In this document: piece after piece, positions 1 to 8,199 of the stretch
Position numbering within the stretch: the stretch's first letter is position 1
Layout: each line of letters starts with the position of its first letter
Origin: Piliocolobus tephrosceles
Lineage: Eukaryota; Chordata; Mammalia; Primates; Cercopithecidae
Reading direction: 5' to 3'
DNA length: 64,000 bases
Assembly: GCF_002776525.5 (NCBI RefSeq)
Contig: NC_045435.1
Span: 120,890,071 to 120,954,070, forward strand
Made by a program: the position numbers and the translations under genes
Notes under the pieces: generated by a model
Databases searched by the model: none
Told to the model about the DNA's origin: nothing
What the model saw: the letters and a program-made list of their open reading frames with translations, nothing else

Positions 1-84
1 TTGCAGTGAGCCGAACCACTGCACTCCAGCCTGGGCAACAGAGCAGACTCCATCTCCAAAAAAAAAAAAAAAAAAAAAAAAAAA
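1..84 (+). mobile_element. Alu, 3' end only (right arm and poly(A))
   Basis: The sequence starts inside the right arm of an Alu, with the familiar 'gcactccagcctgggcaaca' phrase, and ends in an A-run of about 26 bases. The rest of the element lies outside the window, so the subfamily cannot be set. Sense is on the plus strand because the A-tail is at the right. Confidence 0.93.
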
Positions 85-274
85 TAGTCGTCAGGACTCA
101 GAAATTTTAAGAAGTAGTTATAATGGCAAATCAATAAAATAAAGAATAAAATTTATAAATATTTAAGGATTCTGAAGGTATCTCATCCCTTAATAAATGA
201 AAAAGTAACTTAAAATTATAACTTAGCTATCTAAAAAATGTTTCCAAAATGTGTACGAGTGGAGAACATATGAA
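85..274. other. AT-rich spacer, nothing recognised
   Basis: Short AT-rich stretch between the Alu tail and the provirus target site. I see no reading frame or repeat that I can name. Confidence 0.6.
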
Positions 275-278
275 GTAT
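275..278. repeat. Target-site duplication GTAT, left copy
   Basis: Four bases directly outside the 3' LTR that match the four bases outside the 5' LTR (8196-8199). Confidence 0.8.
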
Positions 279-617
279 TGTGTCTGGAATTGGTGGGTTC
301 TTGGTCTTGCTGACTTCAAGAATGAAGCTGCAGACACTGGTGGTGCGTGTCACAGTTCTTAAAGATCATGTATCCGGAGTTTCTTCCTTCAGATGTCCAG
401 ATGTACCCGGAGTTTCTAACTTCCGGTGGTGGGTTTGTGGCCTCTCTGACTTCAGGAGTGAAGTTGCAGACCTTTGTGGTGAGTGTTACAGCTCATAAAG
501 GCAGTGCAGACCCAAAGAGTGAGCAGCAGCAAGATTAATTGGGAAGAGAGAAAGAACAAATCTTCTACAGCGTGGAAGGGACCCTGAGAGGGTTGCCACT
601 GCTGGCTGGGATGGCCT

Positions 618-628
618 GCTTTTATTCT
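618..628 (-). promoter_or_regulatory. TATA-like element of the LTR
   Basis: AGAATAAAAGC on the minus strand sits at the position where LTR12 has its TATA-like box, just downstream of the CCAAT array. The 5' LTR equivalent near 7678-7688 has drifted (GGAATTAAAGC), so the two LTRs may differ in promoter strength. Activity is inferred only. Confidence 0.55.
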
Positions 629-651
629 CTTATCTGGCCCCACCCACAGAG

Positions 652-865
652 AGCTGATTGGTCCATTTTACAGAGTGCTGATTGGTCTGTTTTACAGAGA
701 ACTGATTGGTCCATTTTGACAGAGTGCTGATGGTCCATTTTGACAGAGTGCTGATTGGTGCATTTTCAAACCTTTAGCTAGACACAGAGCGCTGATCGGT
801 GCATTTACATACCTTTAGTTAGACACAGAGTGCTGGTTGGTGTGTTTACAAACCTTTAGCTAGAC
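652..865 (-). repeat. U3 CCAAT-box tandem array, seven units (3' LTR)
   Basis: On the plus strand the phrase 'gctgattggt' or a close variant recurs seven times, at spacings of about 23-45 bases. On the minus, transcribed strand each is an ACCAATCAGC CCAAT motif, which is known in LTR12 as an NF-Y site. One unit is broken (gctgatggt) and two have single changes (gatcggt, ggttggt). The later units are longer and contain 'tttagctagacacaga'. Confidence 0.8.
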
Positions 866-1292
866 AGAAAAGTTCTCCAGGTCCCCACCCAACCCAGAAG
901 CCCAGCCAGCTTCACTTCTCAATGGCACTCACTGTGGGACTTTGAGGCACCCAGCCCAGGCACTCCTGCAGCCCAGAGAGAGCTGGTCCCCCAGTCAAGC
1001 CCAGCAGGCACTGGCCAGCCATGCTGAGTGTGGAGCCTGCCAAACCGGTACCCACCCAGAACCCACACCGGCCCACAAGTGCTGCACACAGCCCTGGCTC
1101 CTGCCCATGCCTCTGCGTCCACACCTCCCTGCTAGCAGAGAGAGCCGGCTCCAGCCTTGGCCAGCCCCAGAGAGCTGCCCGCACATTTTCTGTCAGTGGG
1201 CTGAAGGGCTCTTTGAGCATGGCCAGAGTGGATGCCAAGGCCAAGGAGGTGCTGAGAGCGAGTGACGGCTACTAGCATGTTGGCACACCTCA

Positions 1293-1303
1293 ATCCCCCC
1301 TCT
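1293..1303 (-). other. Polypurine tract next to the 3' LTR
   Basis: AGAGGGGGGAT on the minus strand directly abuts the TG start of the 3' LTR, where plus-strand DNA synthesis is primed in retroviruses. Confidence 0.8.
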
Positions 1304-1717
1304 AAGCAGGACATACCAACTGCTGTTGGGAATTTGGCGGATAACTACTGTAGCTACTTCCTGCTGGATGGGGCAAAGAAGGGGCCCTGTAGTTGCAGTG
1401 TCCTCCAGAGGGGAACTCTTTAGGCCAGTGGAAGGGGCAGTGGGTAGGTCTAGTTGTCCTCAGTAGAAGTTGTTATTTGAGATCATTTGGGGTTCCATTT
1501 GTAAGGGCATCTATAGCTTCATGGCCTCGATTCTAGAGGAAACAAATTTGATGAAAAGGTTAAAAATACAGGGTCCAAAGGCAAGTAACAGCAAGATGGC
1601 TGCCACAGGACCTAGAAAGGGGAGAAGCCATGTTGCCTAACTCCAGAGGTTGGTATAAGAGTTTGAAAGGCGTTGTCTGATTTCAGAAGACTTTTCCTGT
1701 AAACACCAGATAGCATC
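1304..1717 (-). other. Provirus 3' internal region between env and the polypurine tract
   Basis: About 410 bp of internal retroviral sequence with no long frame. By position it should be the env cytoplasmic tail and 3' untranslated region, but I cannot confirm specific motifs. Confidence 0.5.
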
Positions 1718-2200
1718 TCATACTATGCCTGATTGGTTAGTGTAAAAACAACGCTCTTCTCCTAGGAACGTGCCGAGTCCTCCTTTCTCAGCAGTGAGGA
1801 GGTCTAGGCCTTGGCAGTTTTGGAGAGTCACTGCTGTCAAAGAGTCTATTTGGTATTGTATAGTAAGGGTAGATTTCGTTATCTCTTGCAAACTGTCTGA
1901 GAAATCCTTTGAGAGTGTGTGGTAGTAGGATAATGAAGTAGATAAACTGGCTATTCCAGTTGCTGTAGCAGTAGCCATTCCTATCCCTATAAGTAGGAGT
2001 ATTAGTTGTATGGCTCTGTACTGACATACTTGAGCTTTGAGGGGCAATGATAGGGCTTGATTTCCTGGGGCAATGTTAATGTTGGGACTTAGAAAGACTA
2101 AGGTGCAGGTGCCTGTCCAGTTAGTGTGGAGGCAGATATAGGTTCACGTTCCACATAAGAAGAATATGCCTTGGCTGGGTAGACATTTAGAAATTTACCC
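1718..2200 (-). pseudogene. env remnant: transmembrane subunit (broken)
   Basis: A minus-strand frame of about 109 codons (2047 to 1718) shows a hydrophobic fusion-peptide-like segment rich in Ile, Leu, Ala, Gly and Thr. A heptad region follows, then the LQN...GLDLLTAEKGG stretch typical of class I TM proteins. Of the CX6CC disulfide motif only the last Cys survives, and one position is Arg. An N-linked site (NQS) follows. Upstream, in another frame (about 2050-2160), a few SU C-terminal-like residues remain, but the surface subunit is otherwise absent. The frame is interrupted, so no functional product is expected. Confidence 0.82.
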
Positions 2201-2235
2201 TGGCTTTTAAAGTAATAGGGTACACTGTTTTTTTT

Positions 2236-2400
2236 CTTTACTACTTCCATTTCTCTTTCCTTCTCTCTGGCTTCTTTGTCTCTCTCTTTCTGACTCCCTA
2301 TTTGTCTGTCTCTTCCTCTCTCTCTTTGACTTTCTCTTTGTCTCTGTCTCTTCCTCTCTCTCTCTCTGACTTTCTGTATCTTTCTCTCTTTCCTTTCTGC
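2236..2400 (-). repeat. GA-rich low-complexity tract at the pol/env junction
   Basis: Pyrimidine-rich on plus (ctctctctttgtctctct and similar), purine-rich on the viral strand. It lies where integrase and env SU should be. The RNase H frame runs straight into it and gives an Arg/Glu/Lys-rich tail. Confidence 0.8.
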
Positions 2401-3240
2401 TGGTCTTTCCCTGCCTCTGCCAGTTGCTTATGCTGCTGTTCTCCCCTATCCTTCCACTTTTGATGGCTTTGGCAGTGTAAGACAGCCACTTCCTTGGGTT
2501 TTTGCACTGCGTGCAATAACTCCATGCTTTCCTTGTGGTATTTAATGGGGGTTCCCCTACAGGTTAGGAACTCCCTTTCTTTCCATATTGCAGCATGGGC
2601 ATGTAGGATTAGATAAGCATACTCATTATCTGTATACACATTTATTCTTTTTCCTTTTCGCAGTTCTAAGGCTCAGGTAAGTGCCACTAATTCTGCTAAG
2701 TGGGTGCTGGTCCCTGGGGGAAGAGGCTTACTTTCAAATTCAGTTACATTACTAACTATGGCATAACCTGCCCTTCGTATCCCATTCTCCACAAATGAAC
2801 TTCCTTCAGTATATAGGTTAAGGTCAGGATTAGCTAAGGGGACTTCTGAAAGATCATCTCGGGTGGCCTAAGTCTGGACTAGAATTTGTTGGCAATCATG
2901 CTCGATTGGTTCCCCATCCTCTGGGAGAAAAGTGACACGGTTTAGGGCCATGCATGTACGTATTTGAAGCACCAGTCCCTCAAGGAGTAGCACCTGGTAT
3001 CTCAGCAGGTGGTTGTCTGATAGCCATAAACTTCCTTTGGCACCTAGTATGCCATTTACATCATGAGTAGTCTAGACAGTGATATCCTTTCCTTGTATTA
3101 TTTTGATAGCCTCTGACACTAAGATGGCCACCGCCGCAACTACCCATAAACGGTGAGGCCAGCCTTTTCCTACTACATCAATTTCCTTACTTAGGTATGC
3201 CACTGGTTGTGGGGTTGTCCCACAAATCTGAGTAAGGACT
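2401..3240 (-). pseudogene. pol remnant: RNase H region (broken)
   Basis: The minus-strand frame ending at 2298 begins with the YTDNEYAY motif, equivalent to the retroviral RNase H 'YTDSRYA' block. It continues through the HAHAAIWKERE-like helix and a late Gln-Ser-His-Gln where a catalytic-region His is usual. The upstream part (2640-3240) carries the rest of RNase H in interrupted frames. Integrase does not follow; the frame enters GA-rich sequence instead. Confidence 0.8.
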
Positions 3241-4190
3241 CTAAGGGCTATCCCTGCTCTCTCTCTGATGTATAAAGAGAAATTTTGTCCTGTGGGAAGG
3301 CTTAAAGCCGAAGCTTGTATGAGGGCCTGCTTTAAGGTTTTGAAGGCCGTTTCTGCCTCTGGTTCCCATTCTATTAGATGAGTATTTGCTCTCTGGGTCT
3401 CCTTGATTAGAGTATAGAGGGGACTGGCTGTCTTGCTGTATCTGGGGATCCATAGTCGGCAAAATCCGGTGCAAGGAACACCCGTAACTATTTCAATGTC
3501 TTAGGGTGAGGATAAGCCAGCATAGGCTGTATTCGTTCCTTGCTGAGGGCCCTGGTTCCTCTGGCTAAGATTAGGTCTAGATATTTGACCTACTGTAGGC
3601 AAAGCTGGGCCTTCGAGCTAGACACCTTGCACCCTTGATTGGATAGAAAGTTCAAGAGATCTAGAGTAGCCTGCTGGCACAGGGCTTCCGAACTGATAGC
3701 CAAAAGTAAATCATCCACATACTGAAGGACCAGAGTGACTGAACTTGAGAAGAAGCCTAGGTCTTGGGCCAGTGCCTGAACAAACAGGTGAGGGCTATCC
3801 CTAAACCCTTGGGATAAGACCATCCATGTAAGTTGGGACATGTGGTCCATGGGATCCTCAAAGGCAAAGAGAAACTGGGAGTCAGAGTGGAGGAGAATAC
3901 AGAAGAAGACATTCTTGAGGTCCAGAACAGTGAACCGTTCTGCTTCCTCTGGTAGGGGTTGTGTACAACTGGATATAGAGGAATTACTGCCTCATTGATG
4001 AGTCTAACATCTTGCACTAGTCTCCACTGACCGTTCGGATTTTGTACTCCTAGAATTGGGGTGTTTTAGGGACTGCTGCATTTCCTTACTAAGACTTGAG
4101 CTTTTAAATGTTTAACAATATCCTGTAATCCTTTATGAGCTTCAGGACTTAAGGGATATTGCCTTTGATAAGGAAAAGTGGTGGAGTCGT
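3241..4190 (-). pseudogene. pol remnant: reverse transcriptase (broken)
   Basis: Two overlapping minus-strand frames (4017-3757 and 3850-3590) carry RT palm-domain sequence, joined by a frameshift near 3800. The catalytic YVDD box is intact at 3710-3721, and 'QDVRLINEAV' marks the fingers region. A connection-domain-like frame (3474-3241) follows. Stops upstream of 4017 and the frameshift rule out an active enzyme. Confidence 0.88.
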
Positions 4191-4636
4191 TTAGTCTGAT
4201 TTGGACTGGGTGGGCATTTTTGCCCTTCCAAATTGTCCTTCCAATACCCAGACTTCAGGGTTGGTTCTCTCTTCAAGTAAGGGACAACAAATGGGTAACT
4301 TGTTCCCCATATTCAAGTAGATAATAACTCCAGCTTTGGCTAATATATCCCTCCCTAATAAGAGTGTGGGACTTTCAGGCATAACAAGAAAGGCATGTGA
4401 AAAGAGCAAAGTCTCCCAATTACAACTGAGGTGGTTGGAGAAATATCTGGTTACAGGTTGACCCAGGGTTCCTCAGATGGTAATGGACCTTGAGGACAGT
4501 CTTCCAGGACAGGAGATTAATACTGAGAAAGCTGTGCCAGTGTCCAGAAGGAAGTCAGTTTCTTGGCCCTCAATGGTTAAATGTACCCGGGGCTCAATGA
4601 GGGTGATGACATGAGCTGACACTTGCCCAGGCACCC
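4191..4636 (-). pseudogene. Retroviral aspartic protease remnant
   Basis: The active-site DTG triplet is visible at 4536-4544 on the minus strand, preceded by hydrophobic residues. Further on, 'LLGRDILAKAGVII' matches the conserved C-terminal GRD-type block of retroviral proteases. The two halves lie in different frames. By position it sits between gag and RT, as in gammaretrovirus-like genomes. Confidence 0.82.
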
Positions 4637-5860
4637 TCAGTCATGTTGTTGGATCATCTGGTTGGGGGCTTCTGACCCAGAGAAACTTCGTTCTTTCCGG
4701 CAGTGCACCTTCCAGTGATTGTCTTGGTATAGCGGACATTGACAAGGTGGTGGCATGCTTCTCATTGGACAATTCTTTCTAAAGTGTCCTTGTAAACCAC
4801 ATTGATAACAAGTCTTACCAGGTGATTGGCCTGCTCCATTTTCTGTCCTCTCTGAACCACCAAAGTTTGTCTGTCTGAGGACCATGACTAAGGCTGCGGC
4901 CTTTCTCTGATCTCACTATTCCTTTTGGGACTGTTCCTCTTGGTCCCTATTATAGAACACCGAGGTTGCCAGGTTTAATAATGCCTCCAAACTTCGTTCA
5001 GGGCCCAGGGCTTGCTTTTGGAGCTTTCTTCTGATATCTGCAGCTCATTGGGTAATAAACATATCTTTTAGAATCAATTGACCCTCAAGTGATTTGGGTG
5101 GCAGGGGAGCATATTTTCTTAAGGCCTCCCGTAGCCACTTTAGGAAGGCACAAGGATGTTCTTCCTTTCCCTGAGTTATGGTGGACATCATTGAATAATT
5201 CATGGGCTTTTACCTAATTCTCTTCAGTCCTTCTAGAACACAGGTCAACAGATGTTTACGACTCCAGTCCCCATTATCTAAGTCAAGGTCCCAGTGGGGT
5301 TCCATACTGGGGACAGCTGGCTAACCAGTAGGGGATTTGTCCTTTTCTCTGTCTGTCATTCTATCATTTACTTGACTATGATGCCAGGTATCTACAAACT
5401 CTCGGGTTGCAGTTAAAGCCTCATTCTTTTCGTTAAAGGCCAGGGTTTGATCTAACAGTAGCATGACATCTCTCCAAGCGAGGTCAAAGGTTTGCCCTAG
5501 AACCTGTAGGACATCTATGTACCTATCAGGAACATCTGAAAACTTCCCCAGGTCTGCCTTGATCTGCTTTAAATCAGAGAGGGAGAAGGGGACATGCATC
5601 CCAGTAGGGCCAAATTCCCTTCCACCTACAGCTTGAAGGGGTCATAACCGATAGCCTGGGGGGTTTTGTGGTCCTTTGGAGATTTCTTTGCTTATTTTCT
5701 TCTGGGCAGGGGAGATTACAGGAGGGTTATCATTAATAAGAAGGGGAGCTATAGGGAGGCTAGGATATGTGGGTAAGCTGAGAGGGTCTCCTGTGGGATA
5801 TAAATTGGAAGCTTTGCATAGTTGTGTATTCTCCTTCAATGAAAAGAAAGCTTAAACATA
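4637..5860 (-). pseudogene. gag remnant: matrix, capsid and nucleocapsid (broken)
   Basis: Viral order runs from high to low coordinate. A proline-rich matrix/linker frame lies at 5839-5642. A capsid frame at 5599-5321 carries 'PFSLSDLKQIKADLGKFSD', typical of the class I capsid N-terminus. Interrupted capsid sequence follows, then a nucleocapsid frame at 4885-4637. The latter has one good CX2CX4HX4C zinc knuckle (about 4770-4815) and a second degenerate Cys/His cluster. Multiple frames and stops separate the pieces. Confidence 0.85.
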
Positions 5861-7204
5861 AGTTATTTCCCTCCATTTGTCTTCCCTCTTACAGAAAAGT
5901 TCAAACTGCAGGATAATACTGTAATTTGTACTTCCCTCAGGTTGTCATTTTTCCCCATCAGAGAGAGAATATTGGGGCCAGGCCATAGTGCAGAAAAAAA
6001 ATGAGCCACCTCTTTTTCAGGGTTTGTGGGTCAAATTGTTCCCAGTGGCTTAGGACGCATTTCAAGGGTGAGCCTATTGATGCCTGAGTGTTTCCCATCT
6101 GAAAGACAAAATTGCCCACAGTTTTCGTTTGTTTTGTTTTTCTCTCTGCCCAAGAACACGCAACAGTCCCTGGACCCTGCTGATCAGAACAGTTGCATCA
6201 CCGATGCAGCAGCAGAAACAGTAATTTTCCTCCCAGACCACATGGAGGGCCAAGGAAGGTTGGATTTAGTGTACCTTACTGATGCATTCTCGAAAACCTG
6301 CACCATTGCCTGTCCTCTTAGACCACAATGAGGACCGAGAAAAATCGGATTTAGTGGCCCTTATTGACACAGTCTTGAAAACCTGTTAGAGTCCTAAGCA
6401 TTCTGCTTTTAGTATTGGGACTTTACCCATCTCCTATAAAGATGTTATGCCCCAAAAATGAAGTGGAGGGCCATACCCTGAGGAAGGGAAGGGATCTCCA
6501 GGGTTGGAAGAGCGACTCCTTTTTTCCTCACTTATATGAATAGGAAGGATACAACCTCTGAGGCTCCCCACATCCTAGCTTCAAGAATAGCTTTTGTTAG
6601 GCCTGCTAGTCATAGGAGGGATCCCAAGGTTCCAGACAGTCCCCCTACAAGGGGGCTTTGGGCAAAAATTACGTCTTTCTGATTGGTGAGCCCAGGTGCC
6701 TAAAGAAGGTAACAGAGTCCTGGAGTTTATACTAGAAATCATTCTTATAGGAGAAACTAGAAAAGCACCAGAGACAGGGAGTGGTTTTTAGACGCGGGAC
6801 TAACCTCAGAGAAGAGAGGCGAGAGGAAGTTTGTCTGGCAGGCATTAGGACCCAGGAGGCAAAGGTCAGGATAGATAGGATAGGTGAGTCTGGCTTGGGT
6901 GACGTGCCTTTGAGAGTTCCCCTTATGGCTGCAGGGCCAACCAACTTGTCATTGGGACCCTGGAGCTGAATGGATTTCCTCTCTGTGGACCCTCAGCTCA
7001 GCCCAGAAGTACAGGAAAGGTGGAAGCTGGTTCCAGGCAAACCAGTGTTCCCAACTCCAAAGAGTCAGGGGTTGTTAGAGAGCCCTTTCCCAGAAGGCCT
7101 GACACCTGTCTCTTTAGTCCAGTGGCCACACTAGTCACTTTTAACTGGCCAACAGGTGCCCGTTATTTTGCCCCAGAATTCTAAGGGAAAATAGGACAGT
7201 ATAG
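5861..7204 (-). other. Provirus 5' leader and start of gag
   Basis: About 1.3 kb of internal sequence between the primer-site repeats and gag, with no convincing frame. It includes a degenerate 85-bp-period duplication, listed separately. Splice donor and packaging signals are expected here in retroviruses, but I cannot identify them by eye. Confidence 0.55.
6235..6385. repeat. Degenerate tandem duplication, 66-bp core, 85-bp period
   Basis: Copies at 6235-6300 and 6320-6385 both run from 'agaccaca' to 'gaaaacctg' and share 'ggatttagtg' in the middle. They lie inside the provirus leader and are clearly diverged from each other, so the duplication is old or ancestral to the family. Confidence 0.8.
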
Positions 7205-7322
7205 CAAGTGAAAGGGGTCCGATGGTACTCACCGCTTGGCCACAGGCGATAGTCTCACCGCCTGGTGAGAGGTGATAGTCTCACCCCTTGCTGATACTCT
7301 CACCACTTGGCAATAGGTGAGA
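7205..7322. repeat. Short degenerate repeats next to the primer-binding site
   Basis: A run of units of about 25-35 bp built on 'tctcacc..ttgg' and 'aggtgatag', at least four copies (for example 7228-7320). On the viral strand it directly follows the primer-binding site. Confidence 0.7.
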
Positions 7323-7340
7323 GTCTCTTCATGGTTGCAA
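7323..7340 (-). other. Retroviral primer-binding site, decayed
   Basis: The 18 bases TTGCAACCATGAAGAGAC on the minus strand start three bases inside the 5' LTR end. Position and shape fit an 18-nt tRNA primer site. ERV9 elements are reported to use tRNA-Arg, and this looks like a decayed version of such a site, but the tRNA match was not computed. Confidence 0.6.
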
Positions 7341-7343
7341 AAA

Positions 7344-8195
7344 TGTGTCCAGAATTGGTGGATTCTTGGTCCCCCTAACTTCAAGAATGAAGCCGTGAAC
7401 ACTTGCAGTGAGTGTTACAGTTCTTAAAGATGGTGTGTGTGGAGTTTGTTTCTTCAGATGTTCAGATATGTCCAGAATTTCATACTTCTGGTGGGTTCGT
7501 GGTCTTGCTAACTTCAGGAGTGAAGCTGCAGACGTTCACAGTGAGTGTTACAGCTCACAAAAGCGGCACAGACCCAAAGAGTGGGCATCAGCAATTTTTA
7601 CTGTGAAGAGTGAAAGAACAAACCTTCCACAGCGTGGATGGGACAGAGTGGCTTGCGGCTGCTGGCTTGGGTGGCCTGCTTTAATTCCCTTATCTGGCCC
7701 CATGCACAGAGAGCTGATTGGTCCATTTTGACAGGGCACTGATTGGTGCGTGTACAAAGCGTTAGTTAGACACAGAGCACTGATTGGTGTATTTACAATC
7801 CTTTAGCTAGACAGAGAAGTTCTCCAGGTCTCCACCAGACCAGGAAGCCCAGTCAGCTTCACCTCTCATTGGCAGTTGCTGGGGGACTTTGAGGCACCAA
7901 GCCCTAAAGGAGCTCCTCCCCTAATCAAGCGCAGCAGGCCTGGCCAGCCTCACCCAGTGTGAGGCCCGCTGAGCCAGAGCCAACCTAGAACCCGCGAAGG
8001 CAGGGTGCAGCCCCTCCTCTCCCTCCACACCTCATGGTGAGCAGAGGGAGCAGGCTCCAGCCTCCGCCAGCCCCAGAGAAGGTCCCCCACAGTGCAGCCA
8101 GAGCTGAAGGGCTCCTCCAGGGTGGTCAGAGTGGACGCCTAGGTTGAGAAGGTGCCAAGAGCGAGCCAGGGCTGCTAGCACGTTGTCACGTCTCA
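7344..8195 (-). mobile_element. 5' LTR of the HERV9-type provirus (LTR12-like)
   Basis: An 852-bp LTR running TGAGACGTGACAACGTGC (8195) to ...GGACACA (7344) on the minus strand. Its layout matches the 3' LTR, but the U3 CCAAT array has only three units (7712-7813) and the TATA-like box is altered. The two LTRs differ at many positions, so the insertion is old. Confidence 0.9.
7712..7813 (-). repeat. U3 CCAAT-box array, three units (5' LTR)
   Basis: Three 'ctgattggt' units, the last two of the long type with 'ttag.tagacacagag'. The 3' LTR has seven. Confidence 0.8.
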
Positions 8196-8199
8196 GTAT
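8196..8199. repeat. Target-site duplication GTAT, right copy
   Basis: Matches 275-278 across the provirus. Confidence 0.8.

Larger units (their letters stand above)
279..1292 (-). mobile_element. 3' LTR of the HERV9-type provirus (LTR12-like)
   Basis: A 1,014-bp LTR. Read on the minus strand it begins TGAGGTGTGCCAACATGC at 1292 and ends with ...GACACA at 279. It has a G/C-rich first part (about 900-1290), a CCAAT-box array (652-865), a TATA-like AGAATAAAAGC, then R/U5-like sequence. It is longer than its 5' partner (852 bp), mainly because its U3 array has more units. The poly(A) signal expected in R is damaged: AATTAATCTTGC is read near 530-540. Confidence 0.9.
275..8199 (-). mobile_element. 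HERV9/LTR12-type class I endogenous provirus with target-site duplications
   Basis: The provirus reads on the minus strand: 5' LTR 7344-8195, internal region 1293-7343 (6,051 bp) and 3' LTR 279-1292. Both LTRs are bounded by TG...CA and resemble the LTR12 family of HERV9, with ACCAATCAGC repeats in U3 and a G/C-rich opening segment. The flanking four bases are GTAT on both sides (275-278 and 8196-8199), as expected for gammaretrovirus-like integration, which shows an original insertion rather than a rearranged fragment. Internal order is primer-binding site, leader, gag, protease, RT, RNase H, env TM, polypurine tract. Integrase and env surface-subunit sequence are not found. All frames are interrupted, so this is a dead provirus. 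The family call is from memory of LTR12 and was not searched. Confidence 0.9.

Noticed and set aside
652..865. CRISPR-like repeat-spacer array
   Set aside because: The evenly repeated 'gctgattggt' units are LTR12 U3 CCAAT motifs in a primate provirus; CRISPR is not expected in a nuclear genome.
912..1314. Overlapping 60-110 codon frames in the G/C-rich LTR part
   Set aside because: They occur in several phases on both strands of LTR sequence; compositional effect, not coding.
1718..2047. Possible expressed env-derived gene
   Set aside because: Only a TM piece survives, the cysteine motif is damaged, the surface subunit is absent and upstream frames are broken.
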